A DNA stretch of 21,599 nucleotides from the IMG/VR virus record IMGVR_UViG_3300031785_000065, positions 1 to 21,599 of that record. One strand, written 5' to 3'. The notes beneath the pieces were generated by a model. That model ran no database searches and was not told where the DNA came from. It saw nothing but the letters and a program-made list of their open reading frames with translations. This document shows positions 8,666-16,322 of this stretch, piece after piece. This DNA comes from a virus. Position 1 is the stretch's first letter; each line of letters starts with the position of its first letter. The position numbers and the translations under genes were made by a program.

Positions 8666-11594
8666 AGCGCCGTGAACGAGGCGTTACAAAACTTTCGAAC
8701 TCAGCGGCCAATAACTTGGCGGGAAGCGCGGACGAAGACTTGATCTTGATGGTCGTTTCATCGTGCTTGGCGTGGATCGGAAAACGGAACGAACCGCTGT
8801 CCACGACCAACGACCCAAGTAACGAGTCGGCTCCTAGTTCGGTAGGATTAAAGGCGTAGTTGTAGGTGTCCCTGTAAAGAGGCGTTACCTCGACCGTAAA
8901 ATGTCCGGTGTCGGCGTAGTCGATAGCTCCGTTTCGAAGCGTCTGATAAGTAAAGTTACTGGTCGCCTTGCCTCCCCGTTCGGTGGGTTGCTTAAGCGTT
9001 TGCGTGGAGAACGTGTACTCCATGTCGTATTCGCGACCGACGTAGAATACGTTTAAAGTGTAGGTAACACCGGCGTTGCTCCAATCCGAAGCGAATCCCG
9101 CTGGTGGTTGGTTTGAAGCGACCGACCAATAAGACGCTCCACCACCCGTACCGGGTTCGTTCGCGTCCGATGAAACGTGTTCTTGTAGACACTCGTAGTA
9201 AATACCGCCGTGATAAATGAACGGAGTAACGTCGCCCGCCATACTGAACTCAACCGTCCCCAGACTTGCGTCGTCGGCATCGGTTTGTATGGTTAGACGT
9301 CTGCCTTTTTCCGTGTAAACGACTGAACCTACGGGATCATACGGCATTAAACTTACTACGGTACGCTTTTTAGCTACGTTGTAAACCACGCTTAAGGACG
9401 TACTTTTAACCCGTTTGTCCAACAATATGGCGTAGTCTTTGCCGGTGTCCACGTTTCCTGACTCCATCGACATGCGTTCCAGGTTCGTCTTGGTTCCGTC
9501 CTTTGTGACGAGGTACAAGTCGGAGTCTATGAAACCCGCTCCCACGACGTCGTCGGTGAACTCGAAACGACTCCAACTGCTTTGGATCTTCTCCTTGTTT
9601 TGCCAGAAGTACTTGTAGACGTATAAATGCTTTAGGTTGGAACTACTGGTAGCTACGAGGACGTCTTCAGACGGTGTTCCTACCAACTGCCTTAACGAAG
9701 TAGGGACGTACTTGGGTGTTTGAGCGGTTATCTCAGCGGCTTCGAAGACGTCCGTCGTGTTGTCGACGTAGAACTCGTATACGCCTTCGTGATTAGCTCG
9801 ACTGAACGGAAAGTAAACGTACCCTGTTTGAGCCAACGGCTTAACGTCGTCAGCTACGTCGTATTCGGTTATAGGCGATATGTTTACCGTCTTAGGCGTC
9901 AGTAGGTCCGTACCTCTAAGAACGAACTGAGACTGAGGACCGAACAACACCAGCTTCTCTTGAAACGGTACGGCGTGTTTAAGGGTCGATACCTTGGTGT
10001 GAGCAACTCCCACGTCTATGGGATCGCCATCCAGCAACGTCTGTACGGTAGTTCTCCAAAAGTTAAAGTATTCGTCAGACTCGCTGAACACGACCGAACC
10101 GTCGGTCAATATACCTAATCGGTTCTTGTAAAAGAATATGTCGTTTATCTTGCTTCCGACGAAAGACGGTAACGGACTGCTAACCGAATCGCCTACTCGT
10201 CGAGGCGTCCACGGTTGTGGTTCAATTGTATACGCAGTCACTATTCCCGATGCATTGAGTGTAGGTACGATTTGAATAGGAACAGTCGAATTTGATAAAG
10301 AATGCTGTTCTCCTGCCGGTGTTCCCGTAACCGACGCTTCGTACTTCCATCCAACCGTCTCCACCCATGAACCTTCACCGAATTGTTCGTTGTCCTTGGT
10401 CTCGAACTTAACGTAGTAATCGTCTTGGTTAAGCTCGACGTCGCCTCTTACCTTCACTCTAAAATCTTTAAAACACTGTTTAGGCAGGTCGGTCATGCTT
10501 TCCACTTCTTTGTAGATGACGCCTAACCCCGTGTTACCTAAACCGTCTTCACTCGATATGGTAAAATCCAACCCGTCTGTTTTGGTTATCTTTATCAGGT
10601 TTCCGTGTCGAGTCGTAGTAATCGTAGCAGCAGGGTTTACCGTGCCAGTAGCTACTGCCGCAACCAAAGGAGGCTCGCTACGGGAAATCGTCGACAACTC
10701 CGTCCACGCCATCGGAGGAAACGATCCATATCTCTTTTGAGTAAAAACAGCGTCGGGAGCGGTAGTGTAACCAGCACCGCCGGATGTCATAGTAATACCT
10801 GTTATTTCGCCTGTAGAAGAGTCAACTCTTGCTCGTCCTTTGGCTCCGCTTCCTCCTCCTCCCGTAAAAGTAACGTCGACGTAGTAAGTATCTTCGATAC
10901 CGATTCCGTATTCCTCACGCTCTCCCACGACTACCTCGTTTCGGTAGCCGGTTCCTCCGTTAGTTATTGTTAAACCGGTAACGCGACCGGCTGACGACAT
11001 AGTTGTTATTGCCGTGTCGAGTCCCGCCGCTATTGATTCCGAATCGGAAGTACCGGCAGGAGTATGTTCGGCTAATATTCCGTCTAACGTAATCATGTAC
11101 GAGGTTGCGTCGGCTCCTTGTTTGACGAACGCTAAAGCCTCGGTTTCCAGAGGATCGGTAACGGACGCTCCTAAAGACACCGTAACCTCGTTGTTGGCTA
11201 CCAGAGTATAGTCGGCTACCGTCAACGCTCTAAGGTTCTTCAAAGGCGTCGTACCGCTGTTTAAATACGTTTGGGCGGATGCGTTGATGCTTACGGGAAG
11301 AGGAGTTCCGTCTACTGTGAAGATGCTTACAGCCGCCGTACCGCCGTTGTTGGCGAACACCATGACGTGTTGGTTGGCGCTGTCTCTGTCTACGAAGTGA
11401 ACCAACGAGTCGTCGGGTATCTCCGTGGAGAACAAATCCTTTACGTGGTTCGTGTTCGGTCGCTTCGTCAACCCGTCCACAACGGAGCTATAGGCGTTTA
11501 CCTGCTCCTCCGCTTGACCCGGATAACGAAGATTGTCGGGTTGTTGCGAGACGCCTTGTACCAGGTTAGGTACGCTGGTTGTTAACAAAGGCAT
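8655..11594 (-). CDS. Tail tubular protein B (nozzle), T7 gp12-like, with two inserted modules
   Basis: The protein has 979 aa when started at the ATG at 11594 (MPLLTTSVPNLVQGVSQQPD), which matches the typical gp12 start and leaves a 4-base gap after the gp11-like stop. The same frame is open 35 codons further upstream, but that part overlaps gp11 and reads as low-complexity sequence. T7 gp12 (794 aa) is a six-fold nozzle built around a beta-propeller. Conserved-looking segments include FVGSKINDIFFYKNRLGILT (about 478-497), FSESDEYFNFWRTT and FQEKLVLFGPQSQFVL (about 544-559). Two segments look inserted: a glycine-rich repeat module at about 202-288 (TITNGGTGY, then TMTSGGAGY) and a possible carbohydrate-binding module at about 789-845 (YHGGIYYECLQEHVSS, then NEPGTGGGASYW). 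Core identity is firm; the two module assignments are tentative. Confidence 0.9.
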   Translation of the reverse strand: MPLLTTSVPNLVQGVSQQPDNLRYPGQAEEQVNAYSSVVDGLTKRPNTNHVKDLFSTEIPDDSLVHFVDRDSANQHVMVFANNGGTAAVSIFTVDGTPLPVSINASAQTYLNSGTTPLKNLRALTVADYTLVANNEVTVSLGASVTDPLETEALAFVKQGADATSYMITLDGILAEHTPAGTSDSESIAAGLDTAITTMSSAGRVTGLTITNGGTGYRNEVVVGEREEYGIGIEDTYYVDVTFTGGGGSGAKGRARVDSSTGEITGITMTSGGAGYTTAPDAVFTQKRYGSFPPMAWTELSTISRSEPPLVAAVATGTVNPAATITTTRHGNLIKITKTDGLDFTISSEDGLGNTGLGVIYKEVESMTDLPKQCFKDFRVKVRGDVELNQDDYYVKFETKDNEQFGEGSWVETVGWKYEASVTGTPAGEQHSLSNSTVPIQIVPTLNASGIVTAYTIEPQPWTPRRVGDSVSSPLPSFVGSKINDIFFYKNRLGILTDGSVVFSESDEYFNFWRTTVQTLLDGDPIDVGVAHTKVSTLKHAVPFQEKLVLFGPQSQFVLRGTDLLTPKTVNISPITEYDVADDVKPLAQTGYVYFPFSRANHEGVYEFYVDNTTDVFEAAEITAQTPKYVPTSLRQLVGTPSEDVLVATSSSNLKHLYVYKYFWQNKEKIQSSWSRFEFTDDVVGAGFIDSDLYLVTKDGTKTNLERMSMESGNVDTGKDYAILLDKRVKSTSLSVVYNVAKKRTVVSLMPYDPVGSVVYTEKGRRLTIQTDADDASLGTVEFSMAGDVTPFIYHGGIYYECLQEHVSSDANEPGTGGGASYWSVASNQPPAGFASDWSNAGVTYTLNVFYVGREYDMEYTFSTQTLKQPTERGGKATSNFTYQTLRNGAIDYADTGHFTVEVTPLYRDTYNYAFNPTELGADSLLGSLVVDSGSFRFPIHAKHDETTIKIKSSSALPAKLLAAEFESFVTPRSRRYGS

Positions 11595-11598
11595 CGCT

Positions 11599-12177
11599 TT
11601 AACGGTCGATGACGCGTTGTACGTCGTAGTTGTCGAATATGGTTCTGTCGGCGTTCTCGCTGTCGGACGATATTGCCCGTGCTTTAGCCTCGATCTCATC
11701 GCGTAACGTAAACGCTTCTATCTCCTGCGATCCGAGGAAACGATTGGCGAACTTGCGTGAGGCGCGGACCAAGACGTAGTAGCGGAACTGTTCCGGCATC
11801 TCCGTGAAGTCCAGTTGGAAAGTGATAATGACCTTGAGGTCTTGCGTGAAAACGTCCGTGTGGTTCTTTCTGTCGTATAGACTGACTCCTCGTTGAACGA
11901 CGTCTATGTCGGTGTATTTACCTGATTCGGTGTCGATCTTTAGCGTGTTGGACGGTAACACGAATTTGTTGGTGGAGGCGTCTCTGACTACCTCGTAGTC
12001 GTATTCGGTATTGAAGTGCCAACCATCGCTCTGTATCTCGCGCGTTACTTCGTCCAAGAGATTCTCGGCTGTAACGACGGAAACGGGAACGCTGGTTCCT
12101 CCGAGGGTATTGACGGGACTTTCGCCTATCACGCCCAACATGGAGTTAACAGCTTCTAACTTACTTGTGAGTGCCAT
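11599..12177 (-). CDS. Tail tubular protein A (adaptor/gatekeeper), T7 gp11-like
   Basis: A 192-aa protein, nearly the same length as T7 gp11 (196 aa), the ring between portal and nozzle. Family features: the opening SKLEAVNSMLGVIGESPVNT, a long helix pair, LLDEVTREIQSDGWHFNTE, then PEQFRYYVLVRASRKFANRF and a charged C-terminal helix. It is the first gene after the terminator-like hairpin downstream of the capsid gene. The leader is AT-rich (TTTATATACA before the ATG) with no strong Shine-Dalgarno sequence. Four bases separate its stop from the gp12-like start. Identity is very likely from sequence pattern, length and neighbours. Confidence 0.93.
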   Translation of the reverse strand: MALTSKLEAVNSMLGVIGESPVNTLGGTSVPVSVVTAENLLDEVTREIQSDGWHFNTEYDYEVVRDASTNKFVLPSNTLKIDTESGKYTDIDVVQRGVSLYDRKNHTDVFTQDLKVIITFQLDFTEMPEQFRYYVLVRASRKFANRFLGSQEIEAFTLRDEIEAKARAISSDSENADRTIFDNYDVQRVIDR

Positions 12178-12200
12178 TGTATATAAAAGATTAAAGCTTT

Positions 12201-12258
12201 GGCGGAGGTCGGGTTAAAGGAAGGAAAACGATAAAACCTTTCTATACCGACCCCCGCC
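12201..12258 (-). terminator. Long hairpin after the major capsid gene (candidate T-phi analogue)
   Basis: The plus-strand arms are ggcggaggtcgg (12201-12212) and ccgacccccgcc (12247-12258). In the minus-strand RNA all 12 positions pair: 11 Watson-Crick and one G-U. In plus-strand RNA the odd position would be an A-C mismatch, so the structure suits the coding strand. An inner 5-bp stem (12216-12220 with 12237-12241) extends it. It lies 18 bases past the capsid stop, exactly where T7 has T-phi after gene 10. The bases after it on the minus strand are A/T-rich (AAAGCTTTAATCTTTTATAT), but there is no clean U-run directly after the stem. It may reduce transcription or stabilise the capsid mRNA. 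Confidence 0.75.
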
Positions 12259-12276
12259 GCAGCAAGAGTGTGAAGA

Positions 12277-13338
12277 TTAGCCTTGTAACTCGATAGCGCA
12301 CTCAGGACGGAGAACTCCGTGACCCATTGCGTACTTGGCTACGAAAAGCGTACCTTGACGATTGATGTCGTACTCGGACTCGGTGGCGAGATCGAGCAAC
12401 TTGACAGTACCCACAGCGGAAGGATGGGAGACAATTCCGACGGTCTTCGAAAAGTCGCCGTTGTATCCGCTTCCGCTTCCACCGAACACGTCGTTGGACG
12501 CAGCACCGTCACCGGTAGCATCCGCAGACAAATTGCCAGAAGGAATGTGAGTGGACTTGTAGATACTGATACCTGCAACTTGAGGTACTGTACCACTAGC
12601 AAGCGAACCGGAACCTCCAACGTCCTTATTAGCAGCGGAGGTGCTGATTACCAACGATCCACTACCGCCTGTGATGAGCTTGTAGTATTCCGTTGGACGA
12701 AGAACGCAGAAGCGACCCTCGGCGGGAACGTCGTTGTTGTCGAGACCAGCGGCGGCAGTGAACAATCCGGCTACAAGCTCTGCACCTGTAGGATCGGTGT
12801 TGTCTCCATCGTCTCCTGAGTCAGCGTGAGTGCCGAGTGCGTTAGCAGACAAGTCTACGATTTGACCTCCGTTACCACCGGTTACAGTCGTATCGGAACG
12901 AGCGGCGGCGATGAAGACCTTGGCGATAGCTTGGTCGAACCTACTAGCCAACGCGCGTCCCAACTCGGAAGAGTAAACGGAACGAATGTCGTAGTGGTTC
13001 TTTACGTCGTCGATACTAGCCAAGAACGAAGAAGCGAGAAGCACGTCGTCGATAGTGATGACAACTTCATTCTTCTTGATGTCGCTCAAGTAGCTGTTAC
13101 CTGCGTCCGCGATGTTCTGACCGGGAGTGTGGTAGGAAGCGGTAGCAACACCGGTAACGGGGAACTGAGCGCTCTTACCGCTGTCGATGGTGCGAACCGT
13201 GTGTAGTGGTTTGAATATGTTATTCGCTTCAAACGTCGTTAATATTTCACCGGCAAACTTCTTCAGAAAGAGAGCGTTAGCGTCTCCCGCCGAATTAATT
13301 TGACCGACGCGTGAGGGAGTGGTGTCTCCATTAGCCAT
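12277..13338 (-). CDS. Major capsid protein, T7 gp10-like
   Basis: A 353-aa protein (T7 gp10A is 345 aa) between scaffold and gp11, as in all T7-like phages. It has the HK97-fold capsid character of this group: an N-terminal arm with LFLKKFAGEILTTFEANNIF, then KSAQFPVTGVATASYHTPGQ, an E-loop-like segment, VVITIDDVLLASSFLASIDD, and a long helix with SSELGRALASRFDQAIAKVF. The Gly/Ser/Asp-rich stretches at about 150-180 and 230-290 are probably surface loops. It has a clear ribosome site: AAGGA at 13348-13352, 9 bases before the ATG, consistent with high expression. I saw no in-frame extension or frameshift product like T7 gp10B; the hairpin follows 18 bases after the stop. Identity is nearly certain. 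Confidence 0.95.
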   Translation of the reverse strand: MANGDTTPSRVGQINSAGDANALFLKKFAGEILTTFEANNIFKPLHTVRTIDSGKSAQFPVTGVATASYHTPGQNIADAGNSYLSDIKKNEVVITIDDVLLASSFLASIDDVKNHYDIRSVYSSELGRALASRFDQAIAKVFIAAARSDTTVTGGNGGQIVDLSANALGTHADSGDDGDNTDPTGAELVAGLFTAAAGLDNNDVPAEGRFCVLRPTEYYKLITGGSGSLVISTSAANKDVGGSGSLASGTVPQVAGISIYKSTHIPSGNLSADATGDGAASNDVFGGSGSGYNGDFSKTVGIVSHPSAVGTVKLLDLATESEYDINRQGTLFVAKYAMGHGVLRPECAIELQG

Positions 13339-13465
13339 AGTATATAATCCTTATGATAATTGTTAGTAGTGTGGTTTGTTTTAACCGCCTACAGCGTCGG
13401 TCGGAATCGTGGTTGTCGGGCGCACCCGGCCAAGTCGTCTTCGTCGCTTAATGCGTGATAAAGTG
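13339..13465 (-). promoter_or_regulatory. Intergenic leader upstream of the major capsid gene
   Basis: This 127-base stretch is the longest gene-free interval in the window. It holds the capsid ribosome site (AAGGA at 13348-13352) and the word TACTAACA (13361-13368). It also holds a short GC-rich inverted repeat (CGGG-TGCG-CCCG, minus strand) and an A/C-rich segment at 13361-13384 with weak likeness to a T7-type promoter. T7 has its strong phi-10 promoter at this place, so a phage promoter is plausible, but no consensus can be set from one site. No ATG-started ORF was found in it on the coding strand. Confidence 0.35.
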
Positions 13466-13738
13466 TTAGTCGTCGGAGGTCAGCGGTATCGCGTACCATC
13501 CTTCGGGTAAGGTCACCTTGTTTGAACTCTTCTCCCAACCGCCCTCAGGCGTAGGAAAATAGACGTGACCTTTGACGTCGTCTGCTAGGCGGACAACGTC
13601 GGTGGATTCGAACGAACCGTCAACGAAGACGATCCTTTTGCTTCCGCAACCGCTTGCGAAGAGCAGACTGCAAACGATCCCTGTCTTCAGACTCCAGCTT
13701 GTGAGCGTCCGAAGCGGTCGTAGGTGTCTTGATTTCAT
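13466..13738 (-). CDS. Small lipoprotein, out-of-frame with the 59-aa gene (o-spanin candidate)
   Basis: A 90-aa protein. The N-terminus is basic (MKSRHLRPLRTLTSWSLKTG), then comes a hydrophobic stretch IVCSLLFASG and Cys31, a lipobox-like LFASGC. This suggests a lipoprotein with a mature part of about 60 aa. The mature part (VDGSFESTDVVRLADDVKGH, then KVTLPEGWYAIPL) resembles small phage lipoproteins that end in LPEGWY-type motifs; their function is not known to me. Its first 119 bases overlap the 59-aa gene in another frame, as Rz1 overlaps Rz. There is no strong ribosome site, so translation may be coupled to the overlapping gene. Against the spanin reading, it lacks the proline-rich character of Rz1. 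The lipoprotein call is good; the lysis role is inference. Confidence 0.6.
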   Translation of the reverse strand: MKSRHLRPLRTLTSWSLKTGIVCSLLFASGCGSKRIVFVDGSFESTDVVRLADDVKGHVYFPTPEGGWEKSSNKVTLPEGWYAIPLTSDD

Positions 13739-13799
13739 TTACGGTTTGTTTGAGGAAGAACTCGATTATCGTTTTAAGTATCGATGCGATGATCCCCAT
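13620..13799 (-). CDS. 59-aa amphipathic/charged protein, i-spanin candidate
   Basis: I found this gene by reading the complement. It starts at the ATG at 13799, whose first base is the last base of the upstream stop (TAATG), and ends with TGA at 13620. The N-terminal 20 residues MGIIASILKTIIEFFLKQTV are hydrophobic enough for a membrane or amphipathic helix. The middle (TPTTASDAHK) is polar. The C-terminus (about 35-59) is rich in Arg/Lys/Glu/Asp and probably helical. A single N-terminal membrane helix followed by a charged helix is the i-spanin (Rz) layout, and the lipoprotein gene begins inside it in another frame. However, 59 aa is very short for Rz (T7 gp18.5 is about 143 aa). Similar short proteins occur in other phages without known function. 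Confidence 0.6.
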   Translation of the reverse strand: MGIIASILKTIIEFFLKQTVNEIKTPTTASDAHKLESEDRDRLQSALRKRLRKQKDRLR

Positions 13800-13975
13800 T
13801 ACTTCTCTTTTGCCTTCCCGACGTTCAACGCCAACAGGTCGAGGATCTTGTACAGCTTCTTAACGATGCCGTCGTCTTTAGGGGTAGGCGTAATAGCCGC
13901 TACTGCCGAAGCAAGAGCCACAGCCGCCGTTAGTATGCCCAGGATAGCTTCCCAGTTTTCTTGTACGTATTGCAT
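13799..13975 (-). CDS. 58-aa holin-like protein
   Basis: I read this gene from the complement: ATG at 13975, TAA at 13799. A good ribosome site AAGGA lies upstream (the leader reads AAGGAACATC before the ATG). The protein opens with MQYVQENWEA, followed by one clear membrane segment ILGILTAAVALASAVAAI (about 11-28). A turn TPTPKDDG and a helix with a basic end (IVKKLYKILDLLALNVGKAK) follow. A short protein with an N-terminal transmembrane helix and a basic tail fits a small holin or holin-like protein. The two genes after it, a short membrane protein and a nested lipoprotein, strengthen a lysis reading. No endolysin lies in this window; in T7 the amidase gene is in the early region. The gene is real with high probability; function is moderate. 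Confidence 0.7.
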   Translation of the reverse strand: MQYVQENWEAILGILTAAVALASAVAAITPTPKDDGIVKKLYKILDLLALNVGKAKEK

Positions 13976-13988
13976 GATGTTCCTTATG

Positions 13989-14747
13989 TTAAAGATTACT
14001 TACTGCTAGTCGTCGGTCTACCTCGGCGTGATACGCTTTGTCTCCGCTCTTGTATCGAGGGTCGTTCATTGCTCTGGTGACCTCCTGCATGGATTGATAC
14101 GGTAAAGTGGCTGAACCCGTCGTAGACCCCATAGCGAGCTTTGGAGCGGTTGAACCGTTCGCCGCCTTGTACCGCGCGTGTAAACCGCTTACGGCGAGCT
14201 TGGCGTGTTCTACGGAACCCGTGGTAACTACCTCGTTGTAGGTGTCCATCTCTTCGTCGGTGAGGTTTTGACCCGCCCATTCCGTCATGGCATCGTAGTC
14301 GTTACCGGCAACGCCTTTTATAGCCGACTGTTGGTTCTCCATGAGAGCGGCTTGACCGGCGGCGTAGCTGTCCACTAGCTCACGATTGAGTCCTAGCTTG
14401 GCTAACGATTCATAGGTGTCGTCCGTAAGCTCGCCTTTTTCGAAGAACTCTTTCGACGCCTCTATGATCAAATCGTTGCTTTCAGTCGGTTCGGTTTCAG
14501 CGACTTCTTCGTCCGCTTTGTCCGATCCTAGCTTCTTCTCTAGCTCGCCGTAGGCTTTCGCCATGTCTTCAGCGGATTCGAACTTCTCAGGAAGCCACTC
14601 AGGACGCTCCGCATCATCTACGGTCTCTCCTTGCGAATCCCCATTCCCTGCATCCTCCGCATTGACGGGAACGTCCTCGGTAACTTCTTCCGGTTCGATC
14701 TCTCCGGGCGTTTTCTCGTTTATTTCGACTCGTTGTAATTCAGCCAT
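13989..14747 (-). CDS. Scaffolding (capsid assembly) protein, T7 gp9-like
   Basis: A 252-aa protein between portal and capsid genes, the gp9 position (T7 gp9 is about 307 aa). The first 60 residues are very acidic (GEIEPEEVTEDVPVNAED), followed by PEWLPEKFESAEDMAKAYGE. That segment is typical of podophage scaffolds and is followed by a helical core. The C-terminus is more basic (NDPRYKSGDKAYHAEVDRRL), as expected for the capsid-binding helix-turn-helix of scaffolds. The protein shapes the procapsid and leaves before maturation. The ribosome site is good (AAGGAAACAAACG before the ATG). Only 13 bases separate its stop from the holin-like gene. Identity rests on position, acidity and the conserved segment. 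Confidence 0.88.
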   Translation of the reverse strand: MAELQRVEINEKTPGEIEPEEVTEDVPVNAEDAGNGDSQGETVDDAERPEWLPEKFESAEDMAKAYGELEKKLGSDKADEEVAETEPTESNDLIIEASKEFFEKGELTDDTYESLAKLGLNRELVDSYAAGQAALMENQQSAIKGVAGNDYDAMTEWAGQNLTDEEMDTYNEVVTTGSVEHAKLAVSGLHARYKAANGSTAPKLAMGSTTGSATLPYQSMQEVTRAMNDPRYKSGDKAYHAEVDRRLAVSNL

Positions 14748-14765
14748 CGTTTGTTTCCTTCGTTG

Positions 14766-16322
14766 TTATTGTTCGTTTGGTTCTGGTTCTTGTTGTTGTT
14801 GAGCCATTGCGTTAATAGCGGGACCGACTGCCGGTGCGCCCAACTTCATCATCATCTCTTGTTGTTGAGCCGCTTGCATCTGTTGTTGAAGTTCTTCTTC
14901 CGTCTTGATCAACCCTTCGGTCTCGATGCCAAGAGCGGTAGCGCGTCGCTTGAAGTAGTCGGATACGTTGACGTACTGCATGACCGCTTCGGGACCGACC
15001 ACCTGATTAGCTCCGGCTAGGAACATGTCCAACCTGTTGAGGTCGTTACCGCGTCCCAAAGCCTCTACGCCTGTTACGATGGTCGGTTTGACTATGTCCT
15101 TGGGTAGCTTAGGTAGACGATCCTTGCGTCCCATACGCTCCATTAAACGGGTAACGAGCGGTAGTTGGAACTCCTGGGACAGGATGCTGTACAGACCGCC
15201 TAACGCCGCTTCCAATTCCTGCGACAACATACGGATCTCTTCAGCGGTAACCCTCTCGGCGTCCCTGACCACGTTGGAGTTGAGCAGGAAGGCGTGGCTG
15301 AGACGGTCTTGGATCTGAGCCATAACCGTTTGAGCCACTCTAAAATCATTGAACTTGTTGAGTTGTAAGACCGATACGTCCCCGTCCGACCCTTGAACGA
15401 TTGCCCCGTTGGGAGCTTCAGCCAGAGTACGGGCGCGAGTCGTACCGTTGGGGTTAACCATAAATAGTACTTTAGCCGCAGCCGCGGAGCCTTCCACGAT
15501 GGCTTTCGTCAACGCTTCCAGACTCTTCAGGTCGCCTATGTATTCCTCGACGAACCCTCGACCGTAGTCCTCACCGTCTATTCGGGTGTAACGAAGAGGT
15601 AACCAAGGAGACTTGTCCAAAGCGTACTCGCCGTAGGACTCCTCGATGGGCATTCCCTTGACGTCTTGACGGACTACGAACTTGTCGTCTTCACGGCATA
15701 CGGAAGTAAATAGCTCGCAGGTGTCTTCCTTGGACTCTTTGTAAACTTCGTTCCTAACGGACTCCGGCAGCATCATAGGCGCTACGGTCTCCTTGACGGC
15801 GATGTGTGTGACGTTGCCCATTGGATCACGCTTAACCACGTATCGGTCGGGTCGAAAGACACGCATACCGCCGTCGTCGGGGAGATACAACAAGGTGTTG
15901 CCCGTTATCAATAAATTCTTCAACGCTTCGAACACGCCCACTCTGAACGCTTCTACCTCGACTTCCTGAGATACCGCTCGTTCGACTTCGCTAAGAGCTT
16001 TTTCAAGGTCCGTGCGTAGCTGTTCGCCTTGCTCTTCGCCTAACTCCGCTTTGGCCTTGTCCAACTCGTAACGGTCGATGACCAAACGAAAGAACGGAGC
16101 GTTGGGAGGTAACAAAGCTATAAGCAGTTTAGACGCCAGGTTGTTGACGCCTCTTGCACCAATCCCTTGATACGGCGTGTAATACTTGGTATTCGATCCG
16201 TGTCCCTCCGGCGGTAGAACGTAAGGTATGGTCAGTTCGGCGGAGGTACGACCTCTATCGATAAAAGACCATCGCTGACCTTCCAACGACGTGTAGGTTT
16301 TTTGCGCGGATTCGTAGTTCAT
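14766..16322 (-). CDS. Portal (head-tail connector), T7 gp8-like
   Basis: I place the start at the ATG at 16322, giving 518 aa (T7 gp8 is 536 aa). The longer open frame to 16406 overlaps the upstream gene and has an unlikely Arg-rich start, while the ATG at 16322 forms an ATGA junction with the upstream stop. Portal features are the opening YESAQKTYTSLEGQRWSFID, then TIPYVLPPEGHGSNTKYYTP, YQGIGARGVNNLASKLLIAL and LPPNAPFFRL. Downstream come a wing/stem region and a C-terminal helical barrel. The C-terminus is Gln/Met-rich (EEELQQQMQAAQQQEMMMK) and ends in MAQQQQEPEPNEQ. As a dodecamer it forms the DNA entry vertex, binds the terminase and then the gp11 adaptor. Identity is nearly certain. Confidence 0.95.
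   Translation of the reverse strand: MNYESAQKTYTSLEGQRWSFIDRGRTSAELTIPYVLPPEGHGSNTKYYTPYQGIGARGVNNLASKLLIALLPPNAPFFRLVIDRYELDKAKAELGEEQGEQLRTDLEKALSEVERAVSQEVEVEAFRVGVFEALKNLLITGNTLLYLPDDGGMRVFRPDRYVVKRDPMGNVTHIAVKETVAPMMLPESVRNEVYKESKEDTCELFTSVCREDDKFVVRQDVKGMPIEESYGEYALDKSPWLPLRYTRIDGEDYGRGFVEEYIGDLKSLEALTKAIVEGSAAAAKVLFMVNPNGTTRARTLAEAPNGAIVQGSDGDVSVLQLNKFNDFRVAQTVMAQIQDRLSHAFLLNSNVVRDAERVTAEEIRMLSQELEAALGGLYSILSQEFQLPLVTRLMERMGRKDRLPKLPKDIVKPTIVTGVEALGRGNDLNRLDMFLAGANQVVGPEAVMQYVNVSDYFKRRATALGIETEGLIKTEEELQQQMQAAQQQEMMMKLGAPAVGPAINAMAQQQQEPEPNEQ

Noticed and set aside
10605-10973. Plus-strand Ser/Arg-rich open frame of 122 codons
   Set aside because: It is antisense to the Gly-rich insert of the nozzle gene; Ser/Arg richness is the expected complement of Gly/Thr codons.
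12319-12819. Plus-strand open frame of 166 codons
   Set aside because: It is antisense to the major capsid gene, with Val/Gly/Ser-rich shadow composition and no ribosome site. The capsid gene explains the region.
12178-13338. Frameshifted minor capsid form like T7 gp10B
   Set aside because: No slippery run near the capsid stop, and only 99 bases with a strong hairpin separate it from the next gene, so there is no room for a C-terminal extension.
13361-13384. A/C-rich segment with 13 of 20 positions like a T7 promoter (TTAA-AC-A...CAC)
   Set aside because: The core CACTATAGGG part is not kept, and T7-like aquatic phages use divergent promoters. One weak match cannot support a call; it would need the phage's own RNA polymerase and repeated sites.
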